64,000 nt of DNA from the NCBI RefSeq assembly GCF_003339815.1, contig NZ_PPTT01000001.1, positions 62,001 to 126,000 on the forward strand. Direction: 5' to 3'. The notes under the pieces were generated by a model. That model did no database searches. It saw only the letters and a program-made list of their open reading frames with translations, and was not told where the DNA came from. Shown here piece after piece: positions 1-7,887 of the stretch. The DNA is from Eggerthella sinensis (GTDB lineage Bacteria > Actinomycetota > Coriobacteriia > Coriobacteriales > Eggerthellaceae). The position numbers and the translations under genes are program-made. The first letter of the stretch is position 1, and each line of letters begins with the position of its first letter.

Positions 1-58
1 GCGCCGCATAGCTCTCGGGGTCTTCCCCCATCACCCAAACCGTTCCGAACGTGCTCAT
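1..58 (-). CDS. fixB: Electron transfer flavoprotein alpha subunit, FixB type (5' end only)
   Basis: Only the first 19 codons lie in the window; the reading frame begins MSTFGTVWVMGEDPESYAA and runs off the left edge. The start sits 14 bases after the fixA stop on the same strand. FixB binds FAD and, with FixA, forms an electron transfer flavoprotein. The N-terminus resembles the FixB opening (short beta strand ending in VWV), and position directly after fixA is the usual order. The call rests mainly on context because so little of the protein is present. Confidence 0.7.
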   Translation of the reverse strand, partial: MSTFGTVWVMGEDPESYAA

Positions 59-72
59 GCACCTCACCGCCC

Positions 73-834
73 TTACCGCGAAGCTCGAATATCGGAGGCC
101 AAGGCGCTGATGTTCTCGGCCGAAGCGTCTTCATACACCACCATCTTGCGTTCGATGCTCTCGGGAGCCAGCACCGACACGGTTTCCACCGGGGTGGAAG
201 GAAGGCCGCCCACCTCGTCGAGCGACCAGGTGGTAACCGGTTTTTTGCCCGCCGCTAGAATGTCCTTCAACTGGGGAATGCGCGGCAGGTTGATGTCCGT
301 CGTCACCGACAGCACTGCGGGAAGCGTCACTTCGAGCACTTCCACTTCGTGTTCGAGCGTGCGCGCCACCATGAGCTTGTCACCCTGCACTTCGATGCTG
401 CTCACCGCGTTGAGCACCGGCACGCCCGCCAGGGCGCCCACGAGCGAGCCCACCTGCTGTGCGTACAGATCCGACGAGCCCTCGCCGCACAGCACCAGGT
501 CGTAATCGATCTTTTCCAGAGCGGCCGCCAACACGGTTGCCGTCTGGAACGCATCGGCTGCGCTCAGCGCAGGGTCCACCACGGCGTACAACTCGGAAGC
601 TCCACGGGAAAGCGCTGCCTTCACCAGCTTGGAATCGGTCAGCTTGGCATCGCCTGCGCTCAGCAGCACCGCACTGCCTCCCGTGGCGTCCGCAATGCGC
701 ACCGCTTCTTCGACAGCCATGAGGTCGTACTCGCCGATGATCGGCTTCGCCCTGCTCAAATCGAGGCTTCCGTCCGCCTTGACGACGATGTCCTGCTCGT
801 CGGGCACCACCTTGTAACATGCAACCGTGTTCAT
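73..834 (-). CDS. fixA: Electron transfer flavoprotein beta subunit, FixA type
   Basis: 253 residues, the normal length for FixA. The start at MNTVACYKVVPDEQD is chosen because it matches the FixA opening (CYK-VPDEQDI); the open frame extends further upstream but only as low-complexity shadow. Conserved blocks seen are LSRGA-EL near residue 80, LCGEGSSDLYAQQVG near 120 and TDIN-PRIPQLK near 195, all characteristic of the FixA/EtfB fold that binds AMP or FAD. With FixB it carries electrons to or from an acyl-CoA dehydrogenase in the cytoplasm. It lies between the caiA-like gene (17 bases upstream) and fixB, so the three genes form one operon like the fix/cai electron-transfer set of enterobacteria. 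FixAB there supply low-potential electrons to crotonobetainyl-CoA reductase; the acceptor here is inferred to be the neighbouring dehydrogenase. Confidence 0.9.
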   Translation of the reverse strand: MNTVACYKVVPDEQDIVVKADGSLDLSRAKPIIGEYDLMAVEEAVRIADATGGSAVLLSAGDAKLTDSKLVKAALSRGASELYAVVDPALSAADAFQTATVLAAALEKIDYDLVLCGEGSSDLYAQQVGSLVGALAGVPVLNAVSSIEVQGDKLMVARTLEHEVEVLEVTLPAVLSVTTDINLPRIPQLKDILAAGKKPVTTWSLDEVGGLPSTPVETVSVLAPESIERKMVVYEDASAENISALASDIRASR

Positions 835-851
835 GACGTACCCCCTGCGCC

Positions 852-1997
852 CTACTGGGCTTCCTTGATGAGGGCACGCCCGGCCGTGTGCACCATGATC
901 TCCTCGGTGCCCGCCATAATGCGGTACACGCGCTGATCGCGCCACAAGCGCGAGATACGGCAGTCGTGCGTGTACCCGATACCGCCCATGATCTGCATGG
1001 CGTCGTCGATCACCTGGAAGGCTGCCTGGCCGGTGTAGCGCTTCACGAGCGAGGAGTCGATGGAGATGGACTCGCCGTTCATCTTCTTCCACGCGGCCTT
1101 GTACAGCATGTTCTGCATGTTCTCGATCTTGATCTTCATATCGACGATTTTTTCCTGGATGAGCTGGAATGTGCCGATGCTCTTGCCGAACTGCTCACGC
1201 TGGCCGGCGTACTTCACCGCTTCGTCGTACGCGCAGCGAGCCATGCCCACGTTGGCGGCGCAAATGGTGAGGCGCTCCACCTCGAAGTTCTTCATGAGCT
1301 GGTAGAAGCCCTTGCCCTCGACGCCCACGAGGTCGGATTCCTCGCACTCGACGTTGTCGAGGTGCACCTCGTAGGTGCCGCACATGTTGTTGCCGATCTT
1401 GTCGAGCTTCTCCATGGTGATGCCGGGGCGATCCATGGGGAACAGGTACATGCTGAAGTCCTTGTAGGGGTTCTCGTTGATGCCGCTGCGGCATACGCAC
1501 AGCATGTACGGAGCGCGGTCGGCACTCGTGTTGAACGTCTTGTTGCCGTTGATGTACACCTTGCCGTCGCGCTTCGTGGCCGTCGTAGCCATGGCGGCGC
1601 TGTCGGAGCCGGCCTGCGGCTCGGTGAACCCGAGCGTGAACGGCTTGACGCCCTGCATGGCGTACTTGAGGATCTCCTTCTGCTGCTCCTCGTTGCCGAA
1701 CGTCAGGATGTCGTCCACCTCGGTGGCGAAGTTGATCCATACGAGCGAGGGATAGCCCAGGGCATGGGCCTCTTCGCACACCATGATCTGCGTCATGATG
1801 TCGGTGGGAGTACCGCCGAACTCCTCGGGGATGCCGAGCGACGAGAAACCGGCTTCCACGAGGATATCGACCGCTTTCTGCGGATACTCGTGGTTCTTGT
1901 CGCACTCCTTGAAGTAGTCTTCGAGGTTGCCGCGCTCATAGGCGGTCCTCAGGCTCTCAAGCAGCAGCTCCTGCTCTTCGGTCTTCTTGAAGTCCAT
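852..1997 (-). CDS. CaiA-like acyl-CoA dehydrogenase / enoyl-CoA reductase
   Basis: 381 residues, full length for the acyl-CoA dehydrogenase family. It shows the FAD-site segment FTLGFTEPQAGSDSAA (about 125-140), the YAGQREQFGKSIGTFQLIQEKI helix (about 265-285) and the C-terminal MGGIGYTHDCRISRLWRD block. The overall spacing closely follows CaiA, the crotonobetainyl-CoA reductase that works with FixAB. The position that carries the catalytic glutamate in MCAD-type enzymes (E before GT) is alanine here (A362-G-T); CaiA also lacks Glu at this place, which supports a reductase relative rather than a beta-oxidation dehydrogenase. It is the first gene of the caiA-like/fixA/fixB operon and has a conserved promoter upstream. 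The substrate is unknown: no CaiB, CaiD or CaiT homologue is visible nearby, so carnitine is not implied. Confidence 0.85.
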   Translation of the reverse strand: MDFKKTEEQELLLESLRTAYERGNLEDYFKECDKNHEYPQKAVDILVEAGFSSLGIPEEFGGTPTDIMTQIMVCEEAHALGYPSLVWINFATEVDDILTFGNEEQQKEILKYAMQGVKPFTLGFTEPQAGSDSAAMATTATKRDGKVYINGNKTFNTSADRAPYMLCVCRSGINENPYKDFSMYLFPMDRPGITMEKLDKIGNNMCGTYEVHLDNVECEESDLVGVEGKGFYQLMKNFEVERLTICAANVGMARCAYDEAVKYAGQREQFGKSIGTFQLIQEKIVDMKIKIENMQNMLYKAAWKKMNGESISIDSSLVKRYTGQAAFQVIDDAMQIMGGIGYTHDCRISRLWRDQRVYRIMAGTEEIMVHTAGRALIKEAQ

Positions 1998-2065
1998 CGC
2001 GGTGCTCCTTCTCTATTCGGTGGTTTGACGAAGACGCTCACGACTCCACGGCGCCCCGCCGCCTT

Positions 2066-2184
2066 GCCGGACAGTATAGAAAGCCGCGCCGGTATGGAAT
2101 AAATACGTATGTTGCAGCAACCGAAGCCGTGCCCTTTCACCTCCGTATGCAGAGTTCGATAGTGCGTAATACAGGGTTTGCATA
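2066..2184 (-). promoter_or_regulatory. Two-dyad LysR-type promoter of the caiA-like/fixAB operon (copy A)
   Basis: Read on the minus strand: an upstream dyad TATGCA-N5-TGTATT (2184-2168), then a perfect dyad GTAT-N7-ATAC (2106-2092), then 13 bases, then a -10 box TATACT (2078-2073). The two dyad centres are 77 bases apart. The second dyad fits the T-N11-A rule of LysR regulators and covers the -35 position, where no good hexamer exists, as expected for an activator-dependent promoter. The same arrangement recurs upstream of the Mo-enzyme operon and the MFS gene. The rest of the 460-base gap up to the LysR gene holds only a possible -10 TACAAT (2376-2381) for the regulator itself. Confidence 0.7.
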
Positions 2185-2457
2185 GAGCGAGGTCAGGGGT
2201 ATTTGCGTGCGGAAGCGTCGCCCCGCAACGGCCCGTCTTTTGATACACTTCCCTTTGAACACATCATTGACCTGCACTTTTAATATGACCAAACCACGCA
2301 GTGCAGCAATCGCGCACGTTTGGATAGGGGAAGCTCGACCACCCGCAGCGGCAGAGCCCGCCTGCGGGGCCGTTGTACAATAGCGACCAGGATCGGCGGG
2401 AAAACGGCGGTTGGACGCACCGCGCAGAAGAAGAGCAACGGGAGTGGAGGATGCTAG

Positions 2458-3453
2458 ATGGACATTGATATCTACCGGGAATTTACGGTGCTAGCAACGC
2501 ATCGCAGCTTCGTATCGGCGGCGCGCGACCTCAACATGTCGCAACCATCGCTGAGCCGCCACATGAACGCCTTCGCCAAAGAGCTCGGATGCCAGCTCTT
2601 CTACGAGACGCGGCCGCTCAGCCTTACTGCCGCCGGCGAAGTGGTGCTGAAGTACGCCGGGAAAATCATCCGCGACCAGAAGAACATGCTCGCCGAACTC
2701 GATCAGCTTCCGACGGCGCTTGGAAACCGCATCCTCATCATCGACCTGTTCCCCACGAACGCCCTGTACGTCGGCATCAACGAAGCCACCAAGCTTGCGA
2801 AGCAGAAGTACCCCGGCCTGCGTGTCGAGCTCATCAACATGGACAGCAGCGGCATGAACGCCCAGCAAATGGTGGAAATGGGCAAGATCGACATCTCGAT
2901 TGAAACCACCATCTCCGACGGATTGCCACCTGTCGAGCCGAAGGTGCCCGATACGTTGCAGACCATCTGGATTCCCGAGTTTCACGGCGAACTGGTGGTG
3001 GGCGTGGCGAAGGACTCGCCGCTTGCAACGCAGCCCACCCTCAAGCTGAGCGACCTCGCCCAATCGCGCTTCATCTTGCAGGCGAACCGACACAGCGAGC
3101 GCTTCCGCGAGGATTTCATTCGCATATGCTCGGCGCGCGGCTTCTATCCCAACATCACGCTCGTGCCGGCCGACAGCCAAATGGAGTTTTACGGCACCCA
3201 CCCCGGTGACGGCATCCACCTGCTGACAAAGGTCGACCGCAAGTACAACCCGCTCATTTCGAGCCTGCTCAAGCAGTACGTCAAAATCCGCTCCATCGAG
3301 GACGCGTGCTACGTGGATTCGTATGCGCTCATGAACAACTATCCCGATCGTCCGGAGCTCGAGTTCTTCGCCGAGCACCTCAGGCAGCATGCCGAAGCGA
3401 TGCGCAGCGAAGTCTGCCCGGATCAAAACGCCGTCGACATTGACGGATGCTAA
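2458..3453 (+). CDS. LysR-family transcriptional regulator
   Basis: 331 residues, typical LysR length. The N-terminal winged helix is clear (residues 5-60: FTVLATHRSFVSAARDLNMSQPSLSRHM... LF... LTAAG), followed by the coiled linker helix and a two-lobed effector-binding domain. It is divergent from the caiA-like/fixAB operon and immediately upstream of the Mo-enzyme operon. Ribosome site AGTGGAGGATGC precedes the ATG. Three promoters around it share a two-dyad T-N11-A architecture (2066-2184, 3477-3595, 7528-7646), so it is the best candidate for their activator. The inducer is unknown; family knowledge suggests a pathway substrate or intermediate. Confidence 0.9.
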   Translation: MDIDIYREFTVLATHRSFVSAARDLNMSQPSLSRHMNAFAKELGCQLFYETRPLSLTAAGEVVLKYAGKIIRDQKNMLAELDQLPTALGNRILIIDLFPTNALYVGINEATKLAKQKYPGLRVELINMDSSGMNAQQMVEMGKIDISIETTISDGLPPVEPKVPDTLQTIWIPEFHGELVVGVAKDSPLATQPTLKLSDLAQSRFILQANRHSERFREDFIRICSARGFYPNITLVPADSQMEFYGTHPGDGIHLLTKVDRKYNPLISSLLKQYVKIRSIEDACYVDSYALMNNYPDRPELEFFAEHLRQHAEAMRSEVCPDQNAVDIDGC

Positions 3454-3476
3454 TGCGGAGACACCTGTTCAGGCAC

Positions 3477-3595
3477 TATACGTTTTGCGCATGGTTGCCT
3501 GACGAGACGCGCATAGCGCCCTGAGCACCGCCAGCAGGCCACCCAACAACATAGGTATTTACCCCATACTCGCCCGCATTTCTATACTGTCGGCA
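3477..3595 (+). promoter_or_regulatory. Two-dyad LysR-type promoter of the Mo-enzyme operon (copy B)
   Basis: Upstream dyad TATACG-N5-CGCATG (3477-3493, weaker than in copies A and C but keeping TAT-N-C and G-N-AT at the same places), then GTAT-N7-ATAC (3555-3569), 13 bases, and -10 TATACT (3583-3588). Dyad centres are 77 bases apart, exactly as in copies A and C. Transcription would begin around 3595, giving a leader of about 70 bases. The dyad over the -35 region suggests activation by the adjacent LysR protein. Confidence 0.7.
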
Positions 3596-3663
3596 TTGTA
3601 GGGTGCGAAGCGGTCGACCGGACCGCTTCGCCATCATCACCGACGAGCGGAAGAGGAGGGCGC

Positions 3664-6000
3664 ATGCCATCGGTCATTCACCTCCCCGACGGGGGAAAGA
3701 TCGTCAAGACGAACTGCTTCGAGTGCCACGCGAAGTGCGGCGTGCTCTGCGAAGTGGATAAAGACGGGGTGCTCGCCAACGTGAAGGGCAACCCGGAAGA
3801 CCCGCGCAACGAGGGGCGCATGTGCTCGAAGGGCCTATCCGCGCGTAAGATCCTGTACGACCCCGACCGTTTGCGCGTGCCGCTGCGCCGCGTGGGCGAG
3901 CGCGGCAGCGGGCAATGGGAGGAGATCAGCTGGGACGAGGCGCTCGACTGGCTCGTCGACCGCATACACGAGCTCACCGACGAGTACGGCGCCGAAACCA
4001 TCGCCTACGGGCAGGGCACCGGGCGCGGCACGAACCAATGGACGAAGCGCGCCGGCCACGCAGGAGGGCGCGTACACCACAGCTTGGCGCCCGGCAACAT
4101 CTGCCTCGGCCCCATGATGGTGCAGTCCATCGTGCAGATGGGCATGCTGCCCATATACGACGGATGCGACTTCGATCACGCCGACTGCATCGTGTTTTGG
4201 GGATGCAACTCCGTATGGACCGAAGCCACGTACACGTCGGGCCAGATCGGCCGCAGCCGCGATCGCGGGGCGAAGCTCATCGTCATCGACCCGCTGTTCG
4301 AGCATCCGCTCGCTGCCAAGGCCGACCACTTCGTGGGCGTGCGCCCCGGTTCGGACACGTACCTGGCATACGCCTGGATCAACGTCATCATGAACGAGGA
4401 GCTGTACGACCGCACCTTCGTGCAGAAGTACACGAACGCGCCCCTGCTCATCATCGAGGGCAGCAACGCGCCGCTCACCGAGGCCCTCGTCAAAGAGGGC
4501 GGCAACCGCAAGACGATGCTCGTCTGGGACAAGCAGGCAGGCGCATTCGCCAGCTTGCGCGACCGCGACATCGACGAGGACTTGGACTACTGCGGCACCG
4601 TCACTTTAGCCGATGGCAGCGACGTGCAGGTGAAGACCGTATGGCTGGGTCTGAAGGAACGCGCCGACGCATGGACGCCCGAAAAGGCCGCCGAGATGTG
4701 CTGGGTCAGCGCCGAGCGCATCCGGGAATCGGCGCGCACGTACGGCACCGCGAAGGGTGCCACCATCAACGTGTTCCAAGGCGTCGAAGAGCAGACGAAC
4801 TGCAAGGATACGCTGCAGCTCATCAACATCATCATGGCCATCACGGGCAACCTGGAACGCACGGGCGGCAATCTGAGCATGCCGTTCTGGAACCAGATGA
4901 TGCCCCTCGGCGGCCGCGAGCCCAAAACGCAGAAGGAACTGCGCCTCGTGGACGAGCGCGCTTCGGGCGATATGCTGGGCACCTCGAATCCCAGCAAGGT
5001 GTTCGAGGCCATGCGCACGGGCAAGCCTTATCCCATCAAAGGCTATATCTCGGTGCAGGGCAACCCGTTGTCGTGGTCCGAGAACACCGCGCTCGTGAAG
5101 GAATCGCTGCTGCACCTCGACCTGTTGGTGATGATGGACTACTATATGTCCCCCACCTGCGAGCTTGCCGACCTCGTCCTGCCGTCCGCGCACTGGACCG
5201 AGCGCGACTACATCGCCGACGAAGTGTGCTGCGAGTGGGTGTTCGGCCAGCAGAAGGCCGTCGAGCCGCTGTACGAGCGCAAGAGCGACGTGTGGTTCTG
5301 GCGCACGCTGGGCAACCGACTCGATCCCGAATGGTGGCCTTGGGAAACCGACGAGGACATGTTCGACTGGCAGCTGGAGCAGACGCATGCGGGCGTCACC
5401 TGGGCCGAGCTTAAGGATCGCTGGATTCAGCACGTGCCGAACGCCGCCTCGCGCGACTTCGAGCACAACGGCTTCCTCACGCAGTCGGGCCGCGTCGAGC
5501 TGTACACGCCCGTGAGCTTCTTCAAGGGGCGCGACCCCTTCCCAGAAGCAAGCGAGCCGAAGGAAAGCGTGCACTCCACGCCCGAGATCGCGAAGGACTA
5601 CCCGCTGACCGGCGTGACGGGCCGTCGCTATCCCATCTACTATCACTCCTCGTTCCGCGGCGTACCGCACCTGCGCGAGATCGTGCCCGACCCGCAGGTG
5701 ATCTTCCACACCTCACTTGCCCGCGACCTGGGCATCGAGCGCGACGAATGGGTGTGGATCGAATCGCCCACGGGCCGCATCAGCATGAAAGCGCGCCCGA
5801 GCGACGGCGTGGACCCCCGCGTGTGCTTCATCCCCCATGGCTGGTGGCAGGCATGCCCCTCGCTCGGGTTGCCGGGTTACCCCGACGGCAGCGCGAATGC
5901 CAACACGCTGACGAGCGACCGCGCGTACAACGAAGAGTATCTCACGCCCGGCATGCGCAGCACGCTGTGCCGCATCGTGAAGAAGAAAGAAGGTGAGTGA
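3664..6000 (+). CDS. Acetylene-hydratase-like molybdopterin oxidoreductase, cytoplasmic catalytic subunit
   Basis: 778 residues, DMSO-reductase superfamily. A [4Fe-4S] motif is formed by C18, C21, C25 and C54, and the metal ligand is probably C147 in GNICLGP, the position of the cysteine ligand in acetylene hydratase. The C-terminal cap (EWVWIESPTGRI ... IPHGWW) also follows that branch. There is no Tat or Sec signal, so it works in the cytoplasm, unlike the other two Mo enzymes of the window. Residue 22, which corresponds to the catalytic Asp13 of acetylene hydratase, is His, so hydration of acetylene is not expected. It is followed by an FeS subunit (GTGA overlap) and a DmsC-like membrane subunit, meaning it exchanges electrons with the quinone pool. 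Substrate unknown; co-regulation with CaiA/FixAB genes suggests an organic-acid or aromatic pathway. Confidence 0.85.
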   Translation: MPSVIHLPDGGKIVKTNCFECHAKCGVLCEVDKDGVLANVKGNPEDPRNEGRMCSKGLSARKILYDPDRLRVPLRRVGERGSGQWEEISWDEALDWLVDRIHELTDEYGAETIAYGQGTGRGTNQWTKRAGHAGGRVHHSLAPGNICLGPMMVQSIVQMGMLPIYDGCDFDHADCIVFWGCNSVWTEATYTSGQIGRSRDRGAKLIVIDPLFEHPLAAKADHFVGVRPGSDTYLAYAWINVIMNEELYDRTFVQKYTNAPLLIIEGSNAPLTEALVKEGGNRKTMLVWDKQAGAFASLRDRDIDEDLDYCGTVTLADGSDVQVKTVWLGLKERADAWTPEKAAEMCWVSAERIRESARTYGTAKGATINVFQGVEEQTNCKDTLQLINIIMAITGNLERTGGNLSMPFWNQMMPLGGREPKTQKELRLVDERASGDMLGTSNPSKVFEAMRTGKPYPIKGYISVQGNPLSWSENTALVKESLLHLDLLVMMDYYMSPTCELADLVLPSAHWTERDYIADEVCCEWVFGQQKAVEPLYERKSDVWFWRTLGNRLDPEWWPWETDEDMFDWQLEQTHAGVTWAELKDRWIQHVPNAASRDFEHNGFLTQSGRVELYTPVSFFKGRDPFPEASEPKESVHSTPEIAKDYPLTGVTGRRYPIYYHSSFRGVPHLREIVPDPQVIFHTSLARDLGIERDEWVWIESPTGRISMKARPSDGVDPRVCFIPHGWWQACPSLGLPGYPDGSANANTLTSDRAYNEEYLTPGMRSTLCRIVKKKEGE

Positions 6001-6623
6001 TCGTGGCACACGACGCAAGCGAGGCGAACCGCCGCTACGGCATGGTCATCGACCTCGATAAATGCACTGGCTGCCAGGCATGCTCGGTGGCCTGCAAGAT
6101 GGAGAACGACGTCGATCTGGGCGTGTTCCGCTGCCGCGTGTACCGCATGGGACCCGTGGGCGAATTCCCGGACAAGCTCGAGATGTTCTACTTCCCCAAC
6201 ATGTGTATGCAGTGCGAACATCCCAGCTGCATCGAGGTGTGCCCGACAAAGGCCACGTACAAAACCGAGGATGGCGTGGTGCTTGTTGCCGCAAGCCGCT
6301 GCTTCGGATGCCAATACTGCATCTGGGCCTGCCCGTACGAGGCCCGCACGCTCAACCCGAACACCAAGACGGTGGAGAAGTGCACGCTGTGCATCCACAA
6401 GCTGAAGAAGGGCGAGCAGCCCGCATGCGCCTACACCTGCACCACCGGCTGCCGCGTGGCCGGGGACATGAACGATCCCGACAGCAAGATTTCCCAGGTG
6501 CTGGCCGCGAACGAAGATCGTCAGTACCGCATCCATCCCGAATTCGGCAACAATCCGTCCGTCATCTATCTCGTGCCGAGGAAAGGAGCTGAAACGCTAT
6601 GCACATCCATTGGCCGCTCGTAG
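5997..6623 (+). CDS. Four-cluster ferredoxin-type electron transfer subunit (DmsB/PhsB-like)
   Basis: 208 residues. Four cysteine groups are visible: CTGCQACSVAC, CMQCEHPSCIEVC, CFGCQYCIWAC, and CTLC followed by CAYTCTTGC, giving four predicted [4Fe-4S] clusters. It would wire the catalytic subunit to the membrane anchor. No signal peptide, consistent with a cytoplasmic complex. The start may be the GTG overlapping the previous stop, or the in-frame GTG six bases later at 6003, which is better spaced from the AGGTGA ribosome site. The 3' end overlaps the next gene by 25 bases, implying translational coupling. Confidence 0.88.
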   Translation: MIVAHDASEANRRYGMVIDLDKCTGCQACSVACKMENDVDLGVFRCRVYRMGPVGEFPDKLEMFYFPNMCMQCEHPSCIEVCPTKATYKTEDGVVLVAASRCFGCQYCIWACPYEARTLNPNTKTVEKCTLCIHKLKKGEQPACAYTCTTGCRVAGDMNDPDSKISQVLAANEDRQYRIHPEFGNNPSVIYLVPRKGAETLCTSIGRS

Positions 6624-7441
6624 TTTCCACCACCTGTCAGCGCGTGGGGCTGGGCATGTACCTGTGCGCGCTGTTGGCAAGCGCCGCGTTCGGGCTTGCC
6701 CTGCCCATGAACATCGTCGCGCTCGCAACGCTCGTGTTTCTGGGCATCGGCGGCATCGCGTCGATCTTCCACCTGCAATCGCCATCGCGCTTCTTCAACG
6801 CGTTCTCGAACTTGAAATCGCACCTCACGCAGGAAGCCATCATCACGCCGTTGCTGGGCATCGCCCTCGTGGCGTGCGGACTGAACGGGCTGCTGTTCGA
6901 TGCGGGAGGGGCGTCCGTCGCCATCGAGTGGGTGACCGGCGTCTTGGCGCTCGCCTTCCTCGTATGCACGGGCCTCGCGTATCAGATGCGCTCGCGCCCG
7001 GCTTGGAACACCCCGTTCATCGTGGTGCTGTTCCTGCTCACCGCTGCGGAAGCCGGCAGCATCGCCACCGTGGTGGTATGCCTGAGCGGCGGGCCGGTCG
7101 TGCCGGCGGCGCTGTCTGCAGCAGCGGTCGTATGCTTCCTCGCCTGCGTCGCCACGCAGATCTCCTACACGAGCCGCATGCGCACCGTCGGCTACGGCGT
7201 AAACGTCGATGCGCGCGAGCAACCGTATCGAACCGCGTACATCACGTGGATCGTCACCGGCGTTGCCGTGGCGGGGCTCGGCTTGGCCGCGGCCATCATG
7301 TTCTCGTCTCTTGCCTGCGCCGTCGTGGCGCTCGTCGGGTCCGCGGCGGGCATCGCCGCCTGGACGGTGCTCTTCTTCAAGGGCGCCCTCAAGGTGAAGA
7401 TGTTCCCCATGTATCCCGTCGACCTCAATTTGGATATGTAG
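6599..7441 (+). CDS. DmsC-like membrane anchor / quinol-interacting subunit
   Basis: 280 residues, almost entirely hydrophobic with about eight predicted membrane helices, the size and pattern of DmsC. The FHLQSPSRFFNAFSNLKSH segment near residue 60 resembles the conserved H-L--P-R--NA---L--S loop of the family. It anchors the two soluble subunits and exchanges electrons with menaquinol or menaquinone. The ATG follows a strong GGAAAGGAG ribosome site inside the end of the FeS gene. Last gene of the operon, with a terminator 33 bases downstream. Confidence 0.85.
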   Translation: MHIHWPLVVSTTCQRVGLGMYLCALLASAAFGLALPMNIVALATLVFLGIGGIASIFHLQSPSRFFNAFSNLKSHLTQEAIITPLLGIALVACGLNGLLFDAGGASVAIEWVTGVLALAFLVCTGLAYQMRSRPAWNTPFIVVLFLLTAAEAGSIATVVVCLSGGPVVPAALSAAAVVCFLACVATQISYTSRMRTVGYGVNVDAREQPYRTAYITWIVTGVAVAGLGLAAAIMFSSLACAVVALVGSAAGIAAWTVLFFKGALKVKMFPMYPVDLNLDM

Positions 7442-7473
7442 CGGCGCAACCCCTGAACCGCCGCTCGTATCAT

Positions 7474-7509
7474 GGCCCGCGACCCCTCATTGTCGCGGGC
7501 CTTTCTCTT
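7474..7509 (+). terminator. Rho-independent terminator of the Mo-enzyme operon
   Basis: A perfect 10-bp stem GGCCCGCGAC / GTCGCGGGCC with an 8-base loop, followed by TTTCTCTT. It lies just after the DmsC-like gene and before the next conserved promoter. Confidence 0.85.
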
Positions 7510-7527
7510 GCCGCGCTCGGCCGACAG

Positions 7528-7646
7528 TATGCAAACCGTGCATAGACGCCCTGCGCTCCCCGTATGGTCACCTTACTGTTCAGGAGCAGGGTATCTGCAA
7601 CATCCGTATTTGTTCCATACCGGCGCATGTTCCTATACTTCCCAGG
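7528..7646 (+). promoter_or_regulatory. Two-dyad LysR-type promoter of the MFS transporter (copy C)
   Basis: Upstream perfect dyad TATGCA-N5-TGCATA (7528-7544), then GTAT-N7-ATAC (7606-7620), 13 bases, then -10 TATACT (7634-7639). Centres are 77 bases apart, as in copies A and B. The match to copy A is extensive around the second dyad, including GTATTT, TTCCATACCGGCGC and CTATACT. It places the transporter in the same regulon as the CaiA/FixAB and Mo-enzyme operons. Together with the leader that follows, this accounts for the 446-base gap. Confidence 0.72.
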
Positions 7647-7887
7647 TAGAGACGCTGTTGGCCCCTCATGCGGGCCCGGCATCGAACTGCGAGCCAACCG
7701 ATCTGACGAAGGAGGTGTCGCACCGGATTTCACTTTGCGACCACGCCCCATCAGACGTCTTGCGTGCGTACGACCACGATCGTCGCGCACACGCAAGACG
7801 AACCCGCGAGATGGCGGGGGCATGTCCATCTCGCGCGCGTGCCGTGGTCGCTGCACGCGCATGCGTACCCCAATCAAGGAGGAACTA
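7647..7887 (+). promoter_or_regulatory. Long structured 5' leader of the MFS gene
   Basis: About 240 bases separate the predicted start of transcription from the ATG. Two strong hairpins follow each other: an 11-bp stem CGTCTTGCGTG/CACGCAAGACG (7756-7766 with 7790-7800) and a 10-bp stem CGCGAGATGG/CCATCTCGCG (7805-7814 with 7826-7835, 11-base loop). A good ribosome site (CAAGGAGGA) lies 36 bases after the second hairpin. No known riboswitch class is recognised, and neither stem is followed by a U-run. It may control translation or message stability. Confidence 0.5.

Noticed and set aside
852-1997. Calling the first operon a carnitine pathway
   Set aside because: Only CaiA- and FixAB-like proteins are present; no CoA transferase, hydratase or betaine transporter is seen in the window.
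3664-6000. Calling the first Mo enzyme an acetylene hydratase
   Set aside because: The catalytic Asp is replaced by His22 and redox partners are present, so only the family resemblance is kept.
7756-7835. A known riboswitch in the MFS leader
   Set aside because: The two hairpins show no consensus of a class I recognise, so they are described only as structure.
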